Positions 1 through 9,373 of a stretch of 64,000 bases of DNA are shown here, in pieces. How positions within the stretch are numbered: the first letter of the stretch is position 1; each line of letters starts with the position of its first letter. A program made the translations under genes and the position numbers. Where the stretch lies: assembly GCF_947495665.1 (NCBI RefSeq), contig NZ_CANLZV010000008.1:62001-126000 (forward strand), in the 5' to 3' direction. This DNA is from an uncultured Sunxiuqinia sp. Its GTDB lineage: Bacteria > Bacteroidota > Bacteroidia > Bacteroidales > Prolixibacteraceae. The notes below the pieces were generated by a model. The model was given only the letters and a program-made list of their open reading frames with translations. It did not search any database and was not told the DNA's origin.

Positions 1-921
1 ATTATTTATGGCGACCATGCCGATTGGCAATCCATCAATTACTGGATAGATGGTTTGCGGCCAATTTCAGAAATGAAATGGAACTACAACGGGATGTTAA
101 ATCCGGCCTTGCCCGAAGTTCAGGAATACCAACTCAGCATAATCCGTGAGTTCGTAAAAATGTATCCATCCATCAAAGGGATTATTCTCGACCGAATGCG
201 TTACGATGGAATTACTTCGGATTTCAGTCCGCAGTCAAAAGCTATGTTTGAGGACTATGCCGGCATTAAAGTTGAAAAATTCCCCGAAGATATTATCTAC
301 TGGGCAAAGGATGAAAACGGAGCCGATGTATGGAAGCGTGGCAAGCACTTTAACCAATGGATTGAGTGGCGTGCAACCATCATTCATGATTTTTGTGCCG
401 ATGCCAGAAAAACGATTAAAGATATCGATTCGGATATTGATTTTGGAATTTATGCTGGTGCCTGGTATCCGGTTTATTATGAGCTGGGGGTAAACTGGGC
501 CAGTAAAAAGTACAACCAATCGGTGAAGTATGATTGGGCGACAAAAAACTACCGGAATACCGGGTATGCCGAATTGCTCGACTTGTTTATGGGCGGCCTT
601 TATTTTAAAGAGGTAACGATAGAGGAAGTTGAGAAAATGAATGAAGAAATGATGGCTAACCGCACTGAAGCTGCGATGGGAAAAGGCCGTGAATACTGGT
701 ACTCCGTGGAAGGTTGTGCGGATATGACCAATGAGTTGATCCAGGGAGCAACTACATTTTGTGGCAGCATCTATGTTGATCAGTACGAAGGCGATGAAGA
801 ACAGTTTGCGCGGGCATTGAAAATGGCCTTGGATAAATCGGATGGTCTGATGCTTTTTGATATTGTGCATATCATCGATCGCAATTGGTGGGATTTACTT
901 TCTGAAACCTTAAAACAATAA
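1..921 (+). CDS. GHL10-like putative glycosidase, 5' end missing
   Basis: The reading frame is open from the first base, so the start codon and any signal peptide lie upstream; 306 residues are visible. It is a clear paralogue of the next gene. Both share a NP..PEVQ.Y motif, the strand-loop GIILDR.R(Y/F)DGI.SDFS, an (E/Q)W.EWRA.(I/L)IHDF helix and a GAWYP.Y(Y/F)E.GVNWASK block. The NP-x-PEV and D/G-I-I-L-D-R pattern resembles GHL10-type (alpha-amylase-like TIM barrel) hypothetical glycoside hydrolases. Substrate unknown. It ends 10 bases before the paralogue and is probably co-transcribed with it. Family placement is by recall of motif layout and is moderately sure; enzymatic activity is inferred. 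Confidence 0.72.
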   Translation: MIYGDHADWQSINYWIDGLRPISEMKWNYNGMLNPALPEVQEYQLSIIREFVKMYPSIKGIILDRMRYDGITSDFSPQSKAMFEDYAGIKVEKFPEDIIYWAKDENGADVWKRGKHFNQWIEWRATIIHDFCADARKTIKDIDSDIDFGIYAGAWYPVYYELGVNWASKKYNQSVKYDWATKNYRNTGYAELLDLFMGGLYFKEVTIEEVEKMNEEMMANRTEAAMGKGREYWYSVEGCADMTNELIQGATTFCGSIYVDQYEGDEEQFARALKMALDKSDGLMLFDIVHIIDRNWWDLLSETLKQ

Positions 922-931
922 AGGCTGGGTT

Positions 932-2245
932 ATGAGTAGAAGTGTCATACGTTTACTGGGCCTTTTTTTTGTCGCCCTGGTCTGTATTATCCAGGCCTGT
1001 CAGGATAAGAGTGAATCGGTTCCGGAAACGGAGTCGGACCATCCGGCCATTCAAAAGCCTAAGTATTTATGGTTTGACGCTTCTGCCAATTTTCAACGCT
1101 TCAGTTACATTGATTCTATTCAGTATTACCTGGATAAATGTCTTGAGGTTGGAATAACCGACTTGGTTGTTGATGTGCGGCCGGTAAGTGGCGACGTACT
1201 TTTCGACAGTAATTTTGTTGACCAACTAGTAAGTTGGAAAGGTTACCAGCGCGAAAACGACTGGGACTACCTGGAGGTGTTTATTCAGGAAGGTCGTAAG
1301 CGGAATTTGCGTGTTCATGCTTCTGTTAATGTTTTCTCGGGCGGGCACAACTATTTTGACGCCGGCGTTGTTTATCGCGATCCTGAGTTTGCCGAATTGA
1401 CTACCCTGCTGAATAAGCCGGAAGGATTAGTGGACATTAAAACGCAAAAGTCGCAGTATGCTGCTTTCTTCAATCCGGCTAATCCCAAAGTGCAGGCCTA
1501 TTGCTTAAGCATTATTGAAGAATTGGTTGCCGGGTATGAACTGGATGGAATTATTCTGGATCGCTGTCGCTTTGATGGGATTGACAGTGATTTTAGTTCC
1601 CTCTCGCGGCAGTTGTTCGAAACTTATATTGGCCAAACGCTTGTTCGCTTTCCAGATGATATTTTTCGATGGAAGCAATTGGATAATGGCAACTGGGGCC
1701 GTGAGCCGGGGCCGTTTTACCCTCAGTGGTTGGAATGGCGAGCTAAGCTAATTCATGATTTTTTTGCCTTGGCTCGCGAACGTGTAAAAAAACTGAGGCC
1801 AGAAATAGACTTTGGTACCTATACTGGCGCTTGGTATCCTTCTTATTTTGAATTTGGGGTAAACTGGGCTAGCAAAGAGTACAATCCTCAGGACGATGAT
1901 TATACCAACTGGATGTTTACCGATAACTATAAAAATTTCGGTTATGCTGATTTGCTGGATACCTACATGACCGGAGTTTACTATAACCAGGTGTACGGAC
2001 CAGGTTGGTACACGATTGAAGGAGGACTGTGGAAAGCAAAGGTCTTAACCAAAAAAGAGGTGCCGGTTATAGGTAGTTTGTATGCTGACTTGTATCAAAT
2101 GAATGGCAGTGATCTGATTGATGCCGTCAAACTTTGCCTGACATTGTCTGACGGGTTAATGATTTTTGATATCGTTCAGGTGATTCACTATGATTTGTGG
2201 GATGAAATCAAAAAAGGAATAGTGAGTTCAGGTACAGAGGATTAA
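932..2245 (+). CDS. GHL10-like putative glycosidase lipoprotein
   Basis: A 437-residue protein with a lipoprotein signal peptide (hydrophobic residues 6-22, lipobox IIQAC, Cys23) followed by an acid-rich stretch, as in Bacteroidota surface lipoproteins. The body looks like one TIM barrel: LVVDVRP near residue 80, a VHASVNVF strand near 130, and the DGIILDR...DGIDSDF strand-loop near 204, which carries likely active-site acids. It is paralogous along its length to the partial gene upstream, so the pair arose by tandem duplication. The phosphoesterase, NagX-like and symporter genes follow on the same strand with short gaps. GHL10-like hydrolase is the best guess; the glycan is unknown. Confidence 0.75.
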   Translation: MSRSVIRLLGLFFVALVCIIQACQDKSESVPETESDHPAIQKPKYLWFDASANFQRFSYIDSIQYYLDKCLEVGITDLVVDVRPVSGDVLFDSNFVDQLVSWKGYQRENDWDYLEVFIQEGRKRNLRVHASVNVFSGGHNYFDAGVVYRDPEFAELTTLLNKPEGLVDIKTQKSQYAAFFNPANPKVQAYCLSIIEELVAGYELDGIILDRCRFDGIDSDFSSLSRQLFETYIGQTLVRFPDDIFRWKQLDNGNWGREPGPFYPQWLEWRAKLIHDFFALARERVKKLRPEIDFGTYTGAWYPSYFEFGVNWASKEYNPQDDDYTNWMFTDNYKNFGYADLLDTYMTGVYYNQVYGPGWYTIEGGLWKAKVLTKKEVPVIGSLYADLYQMNGSDLIDAVKLCLTLSDGLMIFDIVQVIHYDLWDEIKKGIVSSGTED

Positions 2246-2312
2246 ACAATATCTCCTTGCTGTTAGGTTGTCATGAAACGTGTGGAAGTATAGAAATGAG
2301 AAAGGATTAATT

Positions 2313-3758
2313 ATGAACTTGAAATTAAAAATAGCAGCAATTCTGATCGGTTTTTTTCTGTTTTCCCTTTCGGGAAGCGCAAAAAATGATAGTCGGGTTG
2401 CAAAAGGAAAAGTTTCAGCTGCTGGAAAAGGCTTAGCTGGGGTGGTGGTTACCGATGGGGTGAACACGGTAGTAACCAATAAAAAAGGAAATTACACGCT
2501 GCCGGTATCCAAAGAGAGTAGCTTCGTATATATTTCTTCGCCATCCGGGTATACGGTACCTGTGAAAAACTCAGTGCCTCAGTTTTTTCAGCCAGTTTCT
2601 TCTGGTGAGAAGATGAAAGCTATTGATTTTCAATTGCAAAGAATGGATGTCGATGATAGCCAACATGGGTTTGTGGTTTGGGCTGATCCGCAGCTTAAAA
2701 CCAGCGAGGAAGCACTGTTGGCGCGCGAAGTAGCATCCGATTTGAAAAAACTGGTGGACGATTATGCGCCACGCCCTTTTCATGGCCTAGGAGCTGGTGA
2801 CATTGTAGGCGACGTTCCTGCGCTGTACGATAGCATTAAAAGTCTATTGAGCCTCTCAGGTATTCCGTTTTATCAGTCCATGGGGAATCACGACATGTAT
2901 TTCACTAAACGTTCAAACAAAAAGGCTGAACAAACTTTTGAAAAATATTTTGGACCGGCTTATTATTCGTTTAATCGCGGGGAGATCCATTACGTAGTGC
3001 TGAATAATGTTTTTTACCTCGGACGCGATTACTTCTACATTGGATACCTGACCGAAGAGCAGCTGGCGTGGCTTGAGCAGGATTTGTCGCATGTTGAAGC
3101 GGGTTCAACCGTGGTCGTTAACCTTCATATTCCAACCACGCTGAATGAGCAGGATTTGAAACAGTTTTCGTATTCAACCATATCGCAGTCGGTTGCGAAT
3201 AAGCATGCCTTATATGAACTTCTGAAACCCTATCAGGGACATATTATTTCGGGACACATCCATCAAAACAGCAATACCATCATTTCTCCACGCTTGATTG
3301 AGCACAATGTGTCGGCGGTTTGTGGGGCATGGTGGCAAGGGCCTTATGCCGAAGACGGAACACCAAAAGGTTATGCTGTTTTTGAGGCGAATGGTTCGGA
3401 GCTGACTTGGTATTTTAAAAGTTCGGGTTACGACAAAGACTACCAATTTCGGGCTTATGCTGTGGGAACTAATCCCGAGCAGCCTGATTTTGTAACCGCG
3501 AATGTCTGGAACTATGATCCGGAGTGGAAAGTGTATTGGTACGAAGATGGCCAGCGCATGGGAGAGATGGAGCTTTACAGTGGCAAAGATCCGGAAACAG
3601 CTAAAGCTTACGCTGATAAAGATAAACTTGCTTACAAGTGGGTTGATGCCCGCAAAAACAACCATATGTTCCGGGCAAAACCTCAGGTGCCGTCAGCCCA
3701 AATAACGGTAGAAGTGGTTGACCGCTTTGGTAATCGCTACAAACAAGACCTGGATTAA
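2313..3758 (+). CDS. Calcineurin-like metallophosphoesterase with N- and C-terminal accessory domains
   Basis: Starting at the ATG at 2313 gives 481 residues with a good Sec signal peptide (MNLKLKIAA...SGSA); a longer GTG start at 2280 would bury it, so I reject that. The first ~90 mature residues look like a carboxypeptidase-regulatory-type beta sandwich (MetallophosN). The catalytic domain follows with the two-metal motifs in order: DPQ, GDIVGD, GNHD, NLHIP and SGHIHQ. The last ~150 residues match the layout of a MetallophosC domain. It should cleave a phosphomonoester or phosphodiester in the periplasm or at the surface. In a glycan locus this may mean removal of a phosphate-linked decoration, which is inference. 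Confidence 0.88.
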   Translation: MNLKLKIAAILIGFFLFSLSGSAKNDSRVAKGKVSAAGKGLAGVVVTDGVNTVVTNKKGNYTLPVSKESSFVYISSPSGYTVPVKNSVPQFFQPVSSGEKMKAIDFQLQRMDVDDSQHGFVVWADPQLKTSEEALLAREVASDLKKLVDDYAPRPFHGLGAGDIVGDVPALYDSIKSLLSLSGIPFYQSMGNHDMYFTKRSNKKAEQTFEKYFGPAYYSFNRGEIHYVVLNNVFYLGRDYFYIGYLTEEQLAWLEQDLSHVEAGSTVVVNLHIPTTLNEQDLKQFSYSTISQSVANKHALYELLKPYQGHIISGHIHQNSNTIISPRLIEHNVSAVCGAWWQGPYAEDGTPKGYAVFEANGSELTWYFKSSGYDKDYQFRAYAVGTNPEQPDFVTANVWNYDPEWKVYWYEDGQRMGEMELYSGKDPETAKAYADKDKLAYKWVDARKNNHMFRAKPQVPSAQITVEVVDRFGNRYKQDLD

Positions 3759-3769
3759 GTAGCCAGACC

Positions 3770-5188
3770 ATGAAAAGAGCTTTATCATTGGACGTTTTGC
3801 GTGGACTATCCATTTTCGGGATGGTCCTTGCTGCCACCATTCCTTTTGGAGGTGCGTTGCCGGCATGGATGTATCACGCGCAATGTCCGCCACCGACCCA
3901 TGCTTTCAATCCGCAGGTAGCCGGGATAACTTGGGTTGACCTGGTGTTGCCTGTCTTCATATTTTGTATGGGAGCGGCTATCCCTTTGGCTTTAACCAAG
4001 AAAATAACCAGCGGTGCGAGCACCTTAGCGCTCGGAAAATCTGTTGCGAGCCGTTTTTTTTCCTTGGTGGTTTTTGCCATTTACATTGCACATATTTTGC
4101 CTTATGCCATCGGCGAAAGCCTGTTTTCATTTATGCTGGGCGAACAATCGATTCAGGGGTACGACCTGCAATGGCTGACTTTGGTTGGTTTTGGCCTGAT
4201 GTTTCCTATGTTCAGAATAATAAAGGATCAAAAGCGAAAACGTCTGTGGCGCATTGTTGGCTGGGGAGGAGCGGTTGCCCTATTGCTGGTTTTGCGCCTG
4301 GTTTACGGACAGGAGTTTTCCTTACACCGCAGCAATATCATCATCCTGTTGTTGGCTAATGTGTATCTGTTGGGGGCTGTTGGCTGGTATTTTACCCGAA
4401 ACAGCTGGGTAGCGCGGGCTGCTTTGTTTGTGTTTTGGGGGGCTGTTCAGCTGGCCTGTAAGTACACCGGTTTCGATGCTGTTGTCGATGGATTTCAGCC
4501 TACTTCCTGGTTCTTCTTATTCCGGATGAGTCACTATATGCTGCTCATCATTCCGGCAACAGCTGTGGGTGACATGCTGGTAGAGCGCTTAAAAATGTCA
4601 ACCGAAAACCAGCTTTTGACTGGCACTTCGCCATGGAAAAATTTGTTTTTTCCGGGTTTGCTTGTGCTGGTTGTGTGGTTAACTACAGCGCTTTTTCAAC
4701 GATGGATATTGGCTACGTTTATCGTAACGCCTTTGATGCTTGTGGGCTTGTATGGATTGGTGAAAAAGCATTTGCCAAATTATCAACAGCTGTTTGGGCT
4801 TGCAGCTTACCTGATTGTTATTGGCTTGATAATAGAACCTGTCGAGGGAGGAATAAAAAAAGATTACGCGACGGCATCTTACATGATTTTGACTTCAGGC
4901 ATGGCCCTGTGTCTGCTGATGTTTTTTGATTATGTCGTTGATCGCTGGAAAGAATCAGCTGTGGTTAAGTTGTTGGCCGGAGCGGGATGCAACCCCTTGA
5001 TGGCCTATGTGGTAACCAGCTGGTTTGTGTTTCCATTTCTGAAAGTCACGTTTTTGTATGGTGTTTACGAGGCCTTGTATCCTGCCGGATTACCTTGGCT
5101 GGGAGCCTTGCGCGCTGTGGCCTTGGTTATTGGGGCTATGAGCTTGGTTTACTGGATGACCGGGAAGAAAATTATTTGGCGGGTTTAA
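3770..5188 (+). CDS. DUF5009 / NagX-like membrane acyltransferase family protein
   Basis: A 472-residue polytopic membrane protein with about eleven hydrophobic segments. It opens with the signature LDVLRGLSIFGMVL and then TWVDLVLPVFIFCMGAAIP, as in the COG4299 family that includes NagX and human heparan-alpha-glucosaminide N-acetyltransferase. Homologues are common in Bacteroidota glycan loci, where they are thought to transacylate sugars across the inner membrane. It starts 11 bases after the phosphoesterase stop, so one transcript is likely. The acetyl acceptor cannot be read from sequence. With the N-acylglucosamine epimerase downstream it fits handling of N-acylated sugars. Confidence 0.82.
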   Translation: MKRALSLDVLRGLSIFGMVLAATIPFGGALPAWMYHAQCPPPTHAFNPQVAGITWVDLVLPVFIFCMGAAIPLALTKKITSGASTLALGKSVASRFFSLVVFAIYIAHILPYAIGESLFSFMLGEQSIQGYDLQWLTLVGFGLMFPMFRIIKDQKRKRLWRIVGWGGAVALLLVLRLVYGQEFSLHRSNIIILLLANVYLLGAVGWYFTRNSWVARAALFVFWGAVQLACKYTGFDAVVDGFQPTSWFFLFRMSHYMLLIIPATAVGDMLVERLKMSTENQLLTGTSPWKNLFFPGLLVLVVWLTTALFQRWILATFIVTPLMLVGLYGLVKKHLPNYQQLFGLAAYLIVIGLIIEPVEGGIKKDYATASYMILTSGMALCLLMFFDYVVDRWKESAVVKLLAGAGCNPLMAYVVTSWFVFPFLKVTFLYGVYEALYPAGLPWLGALRAVALVIGAMSLVYWMTGKKIIWRV

Positions 5189-5252
5189 AACGAAAGAGGG
5201 GAAATCGGGTTCGTAACCTGATAGAAAATATGAATTACTAATTATTGAAAGA

Positions 5253-7085
5253 ATGAAATTTGAACTAATTGACATATCGATCATTGTCAGCTACATTATC
5301 CTGAGCATTTTTATTGGCTTTTGGATTTCGAGGAAAGCGAATAAAAATCTTCAAAACTATTTCCTGGGAGGGAACCAGTTAAAATGGTATTACCTGGGAC
5401 TTTCCAACGGATCGGGTATGTTTGATATTTCCGGGACAGCCTGGACGGTGACCATCTTTTTTGTGTATGGAGTGAAGAGTATTTGGATTCCGTGGCTGTG
5501 GCCGGTGTGGAATCAGATTTTTATTATGGTGTTTATGTCCATTTGGTTGCGTCGATCCAATGTGATGACCGGCGCCGAATGGATTACCACACGCTTTGGA
5601 AATGATAAGGGCGGGAAACTTTCACACATCATTGTGGTGGTTTTTGCGATCATCAGTGCGATTGGTTTTATTGCTTACTTCTTTGTCGGCATCGGAAAGT
5701 TTGCTGTCACCATTTTCCCATGGGATTTATCAATCACGATTGGTTCAATACACCTGATTTCGGAATATGTATATGCCACAATCCTGCTTTCGTTAACCAC
5801 GCTTTATGTAATTAAAGGGGGGATGTACAGTGTGGTGGCTACCGAAGTGATGCAGTTTTTTGTGATGACGATTGCCTGTGTGGCTGTAGCTTGGTTTGCC
5901 ATGGTTAATGTTACTCCCGAGCAAATTAATGCGGCTGTGCCCAATGGCTGGTTCGACATTATGCCCACATGGAATACCGGTCTTGACTGGTCTGGTATTT
6001 TCGACCAGGTGAATGATAAAATAGCTGAAGATGGATTTGGCATGTTGGGGGCTCTGGTTATGATGATGTTTTTTAAAGGCATTTTTTCCAGTTTGGCCGG
6101 CCCTGTTCCTGGTTACGATATGCAGCGGGTTCTATCAACTCAAACGCCGCGTGATGCCGCAAAAATGAGTGGTTTAACCTCCTTGGTACTTTACCCTCCG
6201 CGCTATTTAATGGTGGCTGGCTTAGGCGTGTTGGGACTGACTTTGGTAGTGCCGATGATGAAAGCCAGTGGAGGAGAAGTGGATTTTGAGAAAATTCTGC
6301 CTTTTGTTATCAATAACCTGCTTCCTGTAGGTCTGAAAGGAATTATTCTTGCTGGTTTGCTGGCTGCTTTTATGTCAACTTTTTCGGCCTTTGTCAACTC
6401 GGCTCCGGCTTATATTGTCAACGATTTGTATAAGAAATACATCAATCCCAATGCTTCGAACAAGAAATACATTCGCATTAGCTACATCGCTTCAATTAGC
6501 ATTGTGGCAATCGGGATTGTTTTTGGGTTTTTCTCGGCATCAATTAATTCACTCACCTTGTGGATCACTTCATCGCTTTATGGCGGTTATGTGGCAGCCA
6601 ACGTACTGAAATGGGTGTGGTGGCGATTTAACGGTTACGGGTATTTCTGGGGAATGGTCGGTGGCCTCCTGGCATCAACCATCAAGTTCCTGTTCTTCCC
6701 CGACACGCCGGATATTTACCTATTCCCACTCATTTTGTTAGTGGCTTCTACCGGTAGTTTCTTGGGATGTTTACTCTCTAAGCCAGTCGATGATGAAACC
6801 CTGATTGAGTTTTATAAGAACGTTCGTCCGTGGGGATGGTGGGGAGCTGTTCATGAAAAAGCACAAAAGGTTTATCCCAACCTGACCAAGAATAAAGATT
6901 TGGCACGTGATAGTTTCAATGTTTTGATTGGTATTATTTGGCAGATGACCCTCATCGTGGCGCCAATTTATTTGGTAATCAGACATTATAATGGCTTATA
7001 TATCGCATTAGGGGTTTTTGTTGTAACTTCAATTGTGCTGAAATATAATTGGTTGGATAAGATCAAGGACTATGAAGAATTTTAA
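5253..7085 (+). CDS. Sodium/solute symporter (SSS/SLC5 family)
   Basis: A 610-residue inner-membrane transporter with 13-15 predicted helices. The first helix (IIVSYIILSIFIGFWISRKA) leads into NYFLGG..L.WY..GLS.GSGMFDISG, the typical SSS start around TM1-TM2 that holds the sodium site. Long FISTF-type helices are visible, for example AGLLAAFMSTFSAFVNSAPAYIVNDLY. The C-terminal ~100 residues add a soluble loop and further helices. It probably imports the mono- or disaccharide released by this locus with sodium. Sialic-acid and glucose/galactose carriers belong to this family, but I cannot assign the sugar. 64 bases separate it from the NagX-like gene. Confidence 0.88.
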   Translation: MKFELIDISIIVSYIILSIFIGFWISRKANKNLQNYFLGGNQLKWYYLGLSNGSGMFDISGTAWTVTIFFVYGVKSIWIPWLWPVWNQIFIMVFMSIWLRRSNVMTGAEWITTRFGNDKGGKLSHIIVVVFAIISAIGFIAYFFVGIGKFAVTIFPWDLSITIGSIHLISEYVYATILLSLTTLYVIKGGMYSVVATEVMQFFVMTIACVAVAWFAMVNVTPEQINAAVPNGWFDIMPTWNTGLDWSGIFDQVNDKIAEDGFGMLGALVMMMFFKGIFSSLAGPVPGYDMQRVLSTQTPRDAAKMSGLTSLVLYPPRYLMVAGLGVLGLTLVVPMMKASGGEVDFEKILPFVINNLLPVGLKGIILAGLLAAFMSTFSAFVNSAPAYIVNDLYKKYINPNASNKKYIRISYIASISIVAIGIVFGFFSASINSLTLWITSSLYGGYVAANVLKWVWWRFNGYGYFWGMVGGLLASTIKFLFFPDTPDIYLFPLILLVASTGSFLGCLLSKPVDDETLIEFYKNVRPWGWWGAVHEKAQKVYPNLTKNKDLARDSFNVLIGIIWQMTLIVAPIYLVIRHYNGLYIALGVFVVTSIVLKYNWLDKIKDYEEF

Positions 7086-7241
7086 TAACACACGGATGTT
7101 GCTTTGGCTTGTCAAGGGATTATTTCAGGCAGGCAGCTGCCGCTGGCAAAGCTCTAGATCTTGGCGAAATGTATTTAACGAAGAAGGCATTAAGTTGTAA
7201 AAAAAAAATAAAGAATTTAAAAGACATAAACGCATACAGGA

Positions 7242-8177
7242 ATGAAGATAAAAGGAACTTTTTTGGACGAAATCAGTCATGACATTCCGCACCAGAATTG
7301 GGGCCGAAAGGAATGGGATCTGGATTTTGCCTACATGAAACAGGTTGGCATCAATGCGGTTATTTTAATACGCAGCGGTTATCGTAAATGGCTGACTTAT
7401 CCGTCAAAAATATTGATGGAGCAGGAAAGGGCCTATCAACCATCGGTTGATCTTGTGCAGATGTTTCTGGAATTAAGCGACAAGCATGGAATGGATTTTT
7501 ATTTCGGTTTGTACGATTCCGGACGTTACTGGGTGAATGGCGATTTCCAGTCGGAACTGGACTTAAACAAAGCACTGATTGAAGAGGTCTGGGCTAAATA
7601 CGGCCATATGCCAGCTTTTAAAGGCTGGTATATCTCGCAGGAATGCAGCCGCAAAACCGGTTCGATCATTAAAATGTACTCGGGCCTTGGCGAGCACTGT
7701 AAAGCGGTTTCAGGACAACTAACCACTTTGATTTCGCCTTACATTGATGGCATTAAAAACATTAGCCAGTACCAGGCCGAAACAAGTCGTGGTGAAGGAG
7801 TGAGCCTGAAACGTCATGAAGAGGATTGGAGCGAGATTTTTGACGGCATCAAGGATTCGGTGGACATTGTCGCTTTTCAGGATGGACACATCGAGTTTGA
7901 TGAGCTGGATGACTTTCTCCAAGTCAACAAGCAAATGGCTGATAAATATGGCATTCGCAGCTGGACCAACTCAGAAACCTTTGACCGCGATATGCCCATT
8001 AAATTTTTACCCATCAAATGGGAGAAATTGCTGATGAAACTGCAAGCTGCTGAGCGCGCCGGAATGGAGCAAGCCATCACCTTTGAATTTTCGCACTTTA
8101 TGAGTCCGCAGTCGGCATACTTGCAGGCCGGACATTTGTATAATCGTTATCAGGAATACCTGGCTCAATTTAAATAA
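7242..8177 (+). CDS. DUF4434 TIM-barrel protein, putative glycosidase
   Basis: A 311-residue protein with no signal peptide, so probably cytoplasmic. The start (KIKGTFLDEI.HDIPHQNWG, then a W...MK..GI..VILIR strand) is characteristic of DUF4434, a TIM-barrel family related to glycoside hydrolases. Later strands include DFYFGLYDSG, GWYISQE and DIVAFQDGH; the Glu of YISQE and the Asp of FQDGH are plausible catalytic acids. It sits 156 bases after the symporter, with the epimerase 11 bases downstream. A role in cytoplasmic cleavage of an imported oligosaccharide is inference. Confidence 0.8.
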   Translation: MKIKGTFLDEISHDIPHQNWGRKEWDLDFAYMKQVGINAVILIRSGYRKWLTYPSKILMEQERAYQPSVDLVQMFLELSDKHGMDFYFGLYDSGRYWVNGDFQSELDLNKALIEEVWAKYGHMPAFKGWYISQECSRKTGSIIKMYSGLGEHCKAVSGQLTTLISPYIDGIKNISQYQAETSRGEGVSLKRHEEDWSEIFDGIKDSVDIVAFQDGHIEFDELDDFLQVNKQMADKYGIRSWTNSETFDRDMPIKFLPIKWEKLLMKLQAAERAGMEQAITFEFSHFMSPQSAYLQAGHLYNRYQEYLAQFK

Positions 8178-8188
8178 TTGCTGAAGCA

Positions 8189-9373
8189 ATGGAAAAAACA
8201 GATTTTAAACAACTGGCCGAGAAATACCAGAAGGAACTGTTGGAAAATGTCGTTCCTTTCTGGTTGAACTGTTCGCAGGACAAAGAATTCGGCGGATATT
8301 TTACATGTCTTGATCGGGAAGGAAACGTGTTTGATACCGATAAATTTATTTGGTTGCAGGGACGCGAAGTCTGGCTGTTCTCAATGTTGTACAACCAGGT
8401 AGAACAAAAACAGGAATGGTTGGATGCAGCTATTCAAGGAGCTGAATTCCTGAAGAAATACGGGCATGACGGGAATTTGAACTGGTACTTTTCGCTTACG
8501 CAGGATGGGAAACCCTTGGTAGAACCCTACAATATTTTCTCCTACACTTTTGCCAGCATGGCATTTGGACAGCTTAGCAAAGCCACCGGAAACCAAGAGT
8601 ATGCTGATATCGCCAAAAAAACATTTGAGCTTGTTTTGGCGAAAACCAGCAATCCCAAAGGGCAGTGGAACAAGGCCTATCCGGGTACCCGAAACCTGAA
8701 AAACTTTGCCTTGCCCATGATTTTGTGCAACCTGGCTTTGGAAATTGAGCACTTGCTGGACGAAGATTTTCTGAAGGAAACGATGGAAACCTGTATTCAT
8801 GAAGTGATGGAGGTGTTCTATCGGCCGGAGCTTGGGCTGGTGGTTGAAAATCTGAATGCAGATGAGACCTTGTCGGATACCTTTGACGGGCGTTTGCTTA
8901 ACCCAGGGCATGCCATTGAAGCCATGTGGTTTATTATGGACCTGGGCGTTCGACTTAATCGTCCGGATTTGATTACGAAAGCTAACGAAATAGCCATTCA
9001 AATGGTTGAATATGGTTGGGATCAGGAACATGGCGGTATTTTCTATTTCATGGATCGTTTGGGACATCCAACGCAGCAGCTGGAATGGGATCAAAAGCTT
9101 TGGTGGGTTCATATTGAAACCTTGATCACCATGCTGAAAGGTTACCAACTGACCGGTTCTGAGAAAAGCCTGGAATGGTTTAAAAAAGTACACGACTACA
9201 CCTGGTCGCACTTTAAAGATGAAGAACATTCGGAGTGGTTTGGCTACCTGAATCGTCAAGGCGAGGTATTGCTTCCGCTGAAGGGTGGAAAGTGGAAAGG
9301 GTGTTTCCATGTGCCACGCGGGCTGTATCAGTGCTGGCAAACCCTGGAGACAATTAATGCTTCGTTGAAATGA
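8189..9373 (+). CDS. N-acylglucosamine 2-epimerase family (AGE/renin-binding-protein type)
   Basis: A 394-residue cytoplasmic (alpha/alpha)6-barrel epimerase. Visible family marks are QGREVW (Arg59), LNPGHAIEAMW (His241), QKLWWVH.E (about 303-310) and EWFGYLNR followed by GCFHVPR (His374). The two histidines match the catalytic pair of AGE enzymes. The KLWW.H.E and GCFHVPR blocks look more like N-acetylglucosamine 2-epimerase/renin-binding protein than cellobiose 2-epimerase, judged from memory of those sequences. Likely reaction: interconversion of a 2-acylamino sugar such as ManNAc and GlcNAc. The stop overlaps the next start by 4 bases (ATGA), which implies translational coupling. Confidence 0.88.
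   Translation: MEKTDFKQLAEKYQKELLENVVPFWLNCSQDKEFGGYFTCLDREGNVFDTDKFIWLQGREVWLFSMLYNQVEQKQEWLDAAIQGAEFLKKYGHDGNLNWYFSLTQDGKPLVEPYNIFSYTFASMAFGQLSKATGNQEYADIAKKTFELVLAKTSNPKGQWNKAYPGTRNLKNFALPMILCNLALEIEHLLDEDFLKETMETCIHEVMEVFYRPELGLVVENLNADETLSDTFDGRLLNPGHAIEAMWFIMDLGVRLNRPDLITKANEIAIQMVEYGWDQEHGGIFYFMDRLGHPTQQLEWDQKLWWVHIETLITMLKGYQLTGSEKSLEWFKKVHDYTWSHFKDEEHSEWFGYLNRQGEVLLPLKGGKWKGCFHVPRGLYQCWQTLETINASLK

Noticed and set aside
7086-7241. Possible site GGCAGCTGCC (7132-7141) between the symporter and DUF4434 genes
   Set aside because: A 10-base GC palindrome alone, with no T run or paired copy, is not enough to call a terminator or operator.
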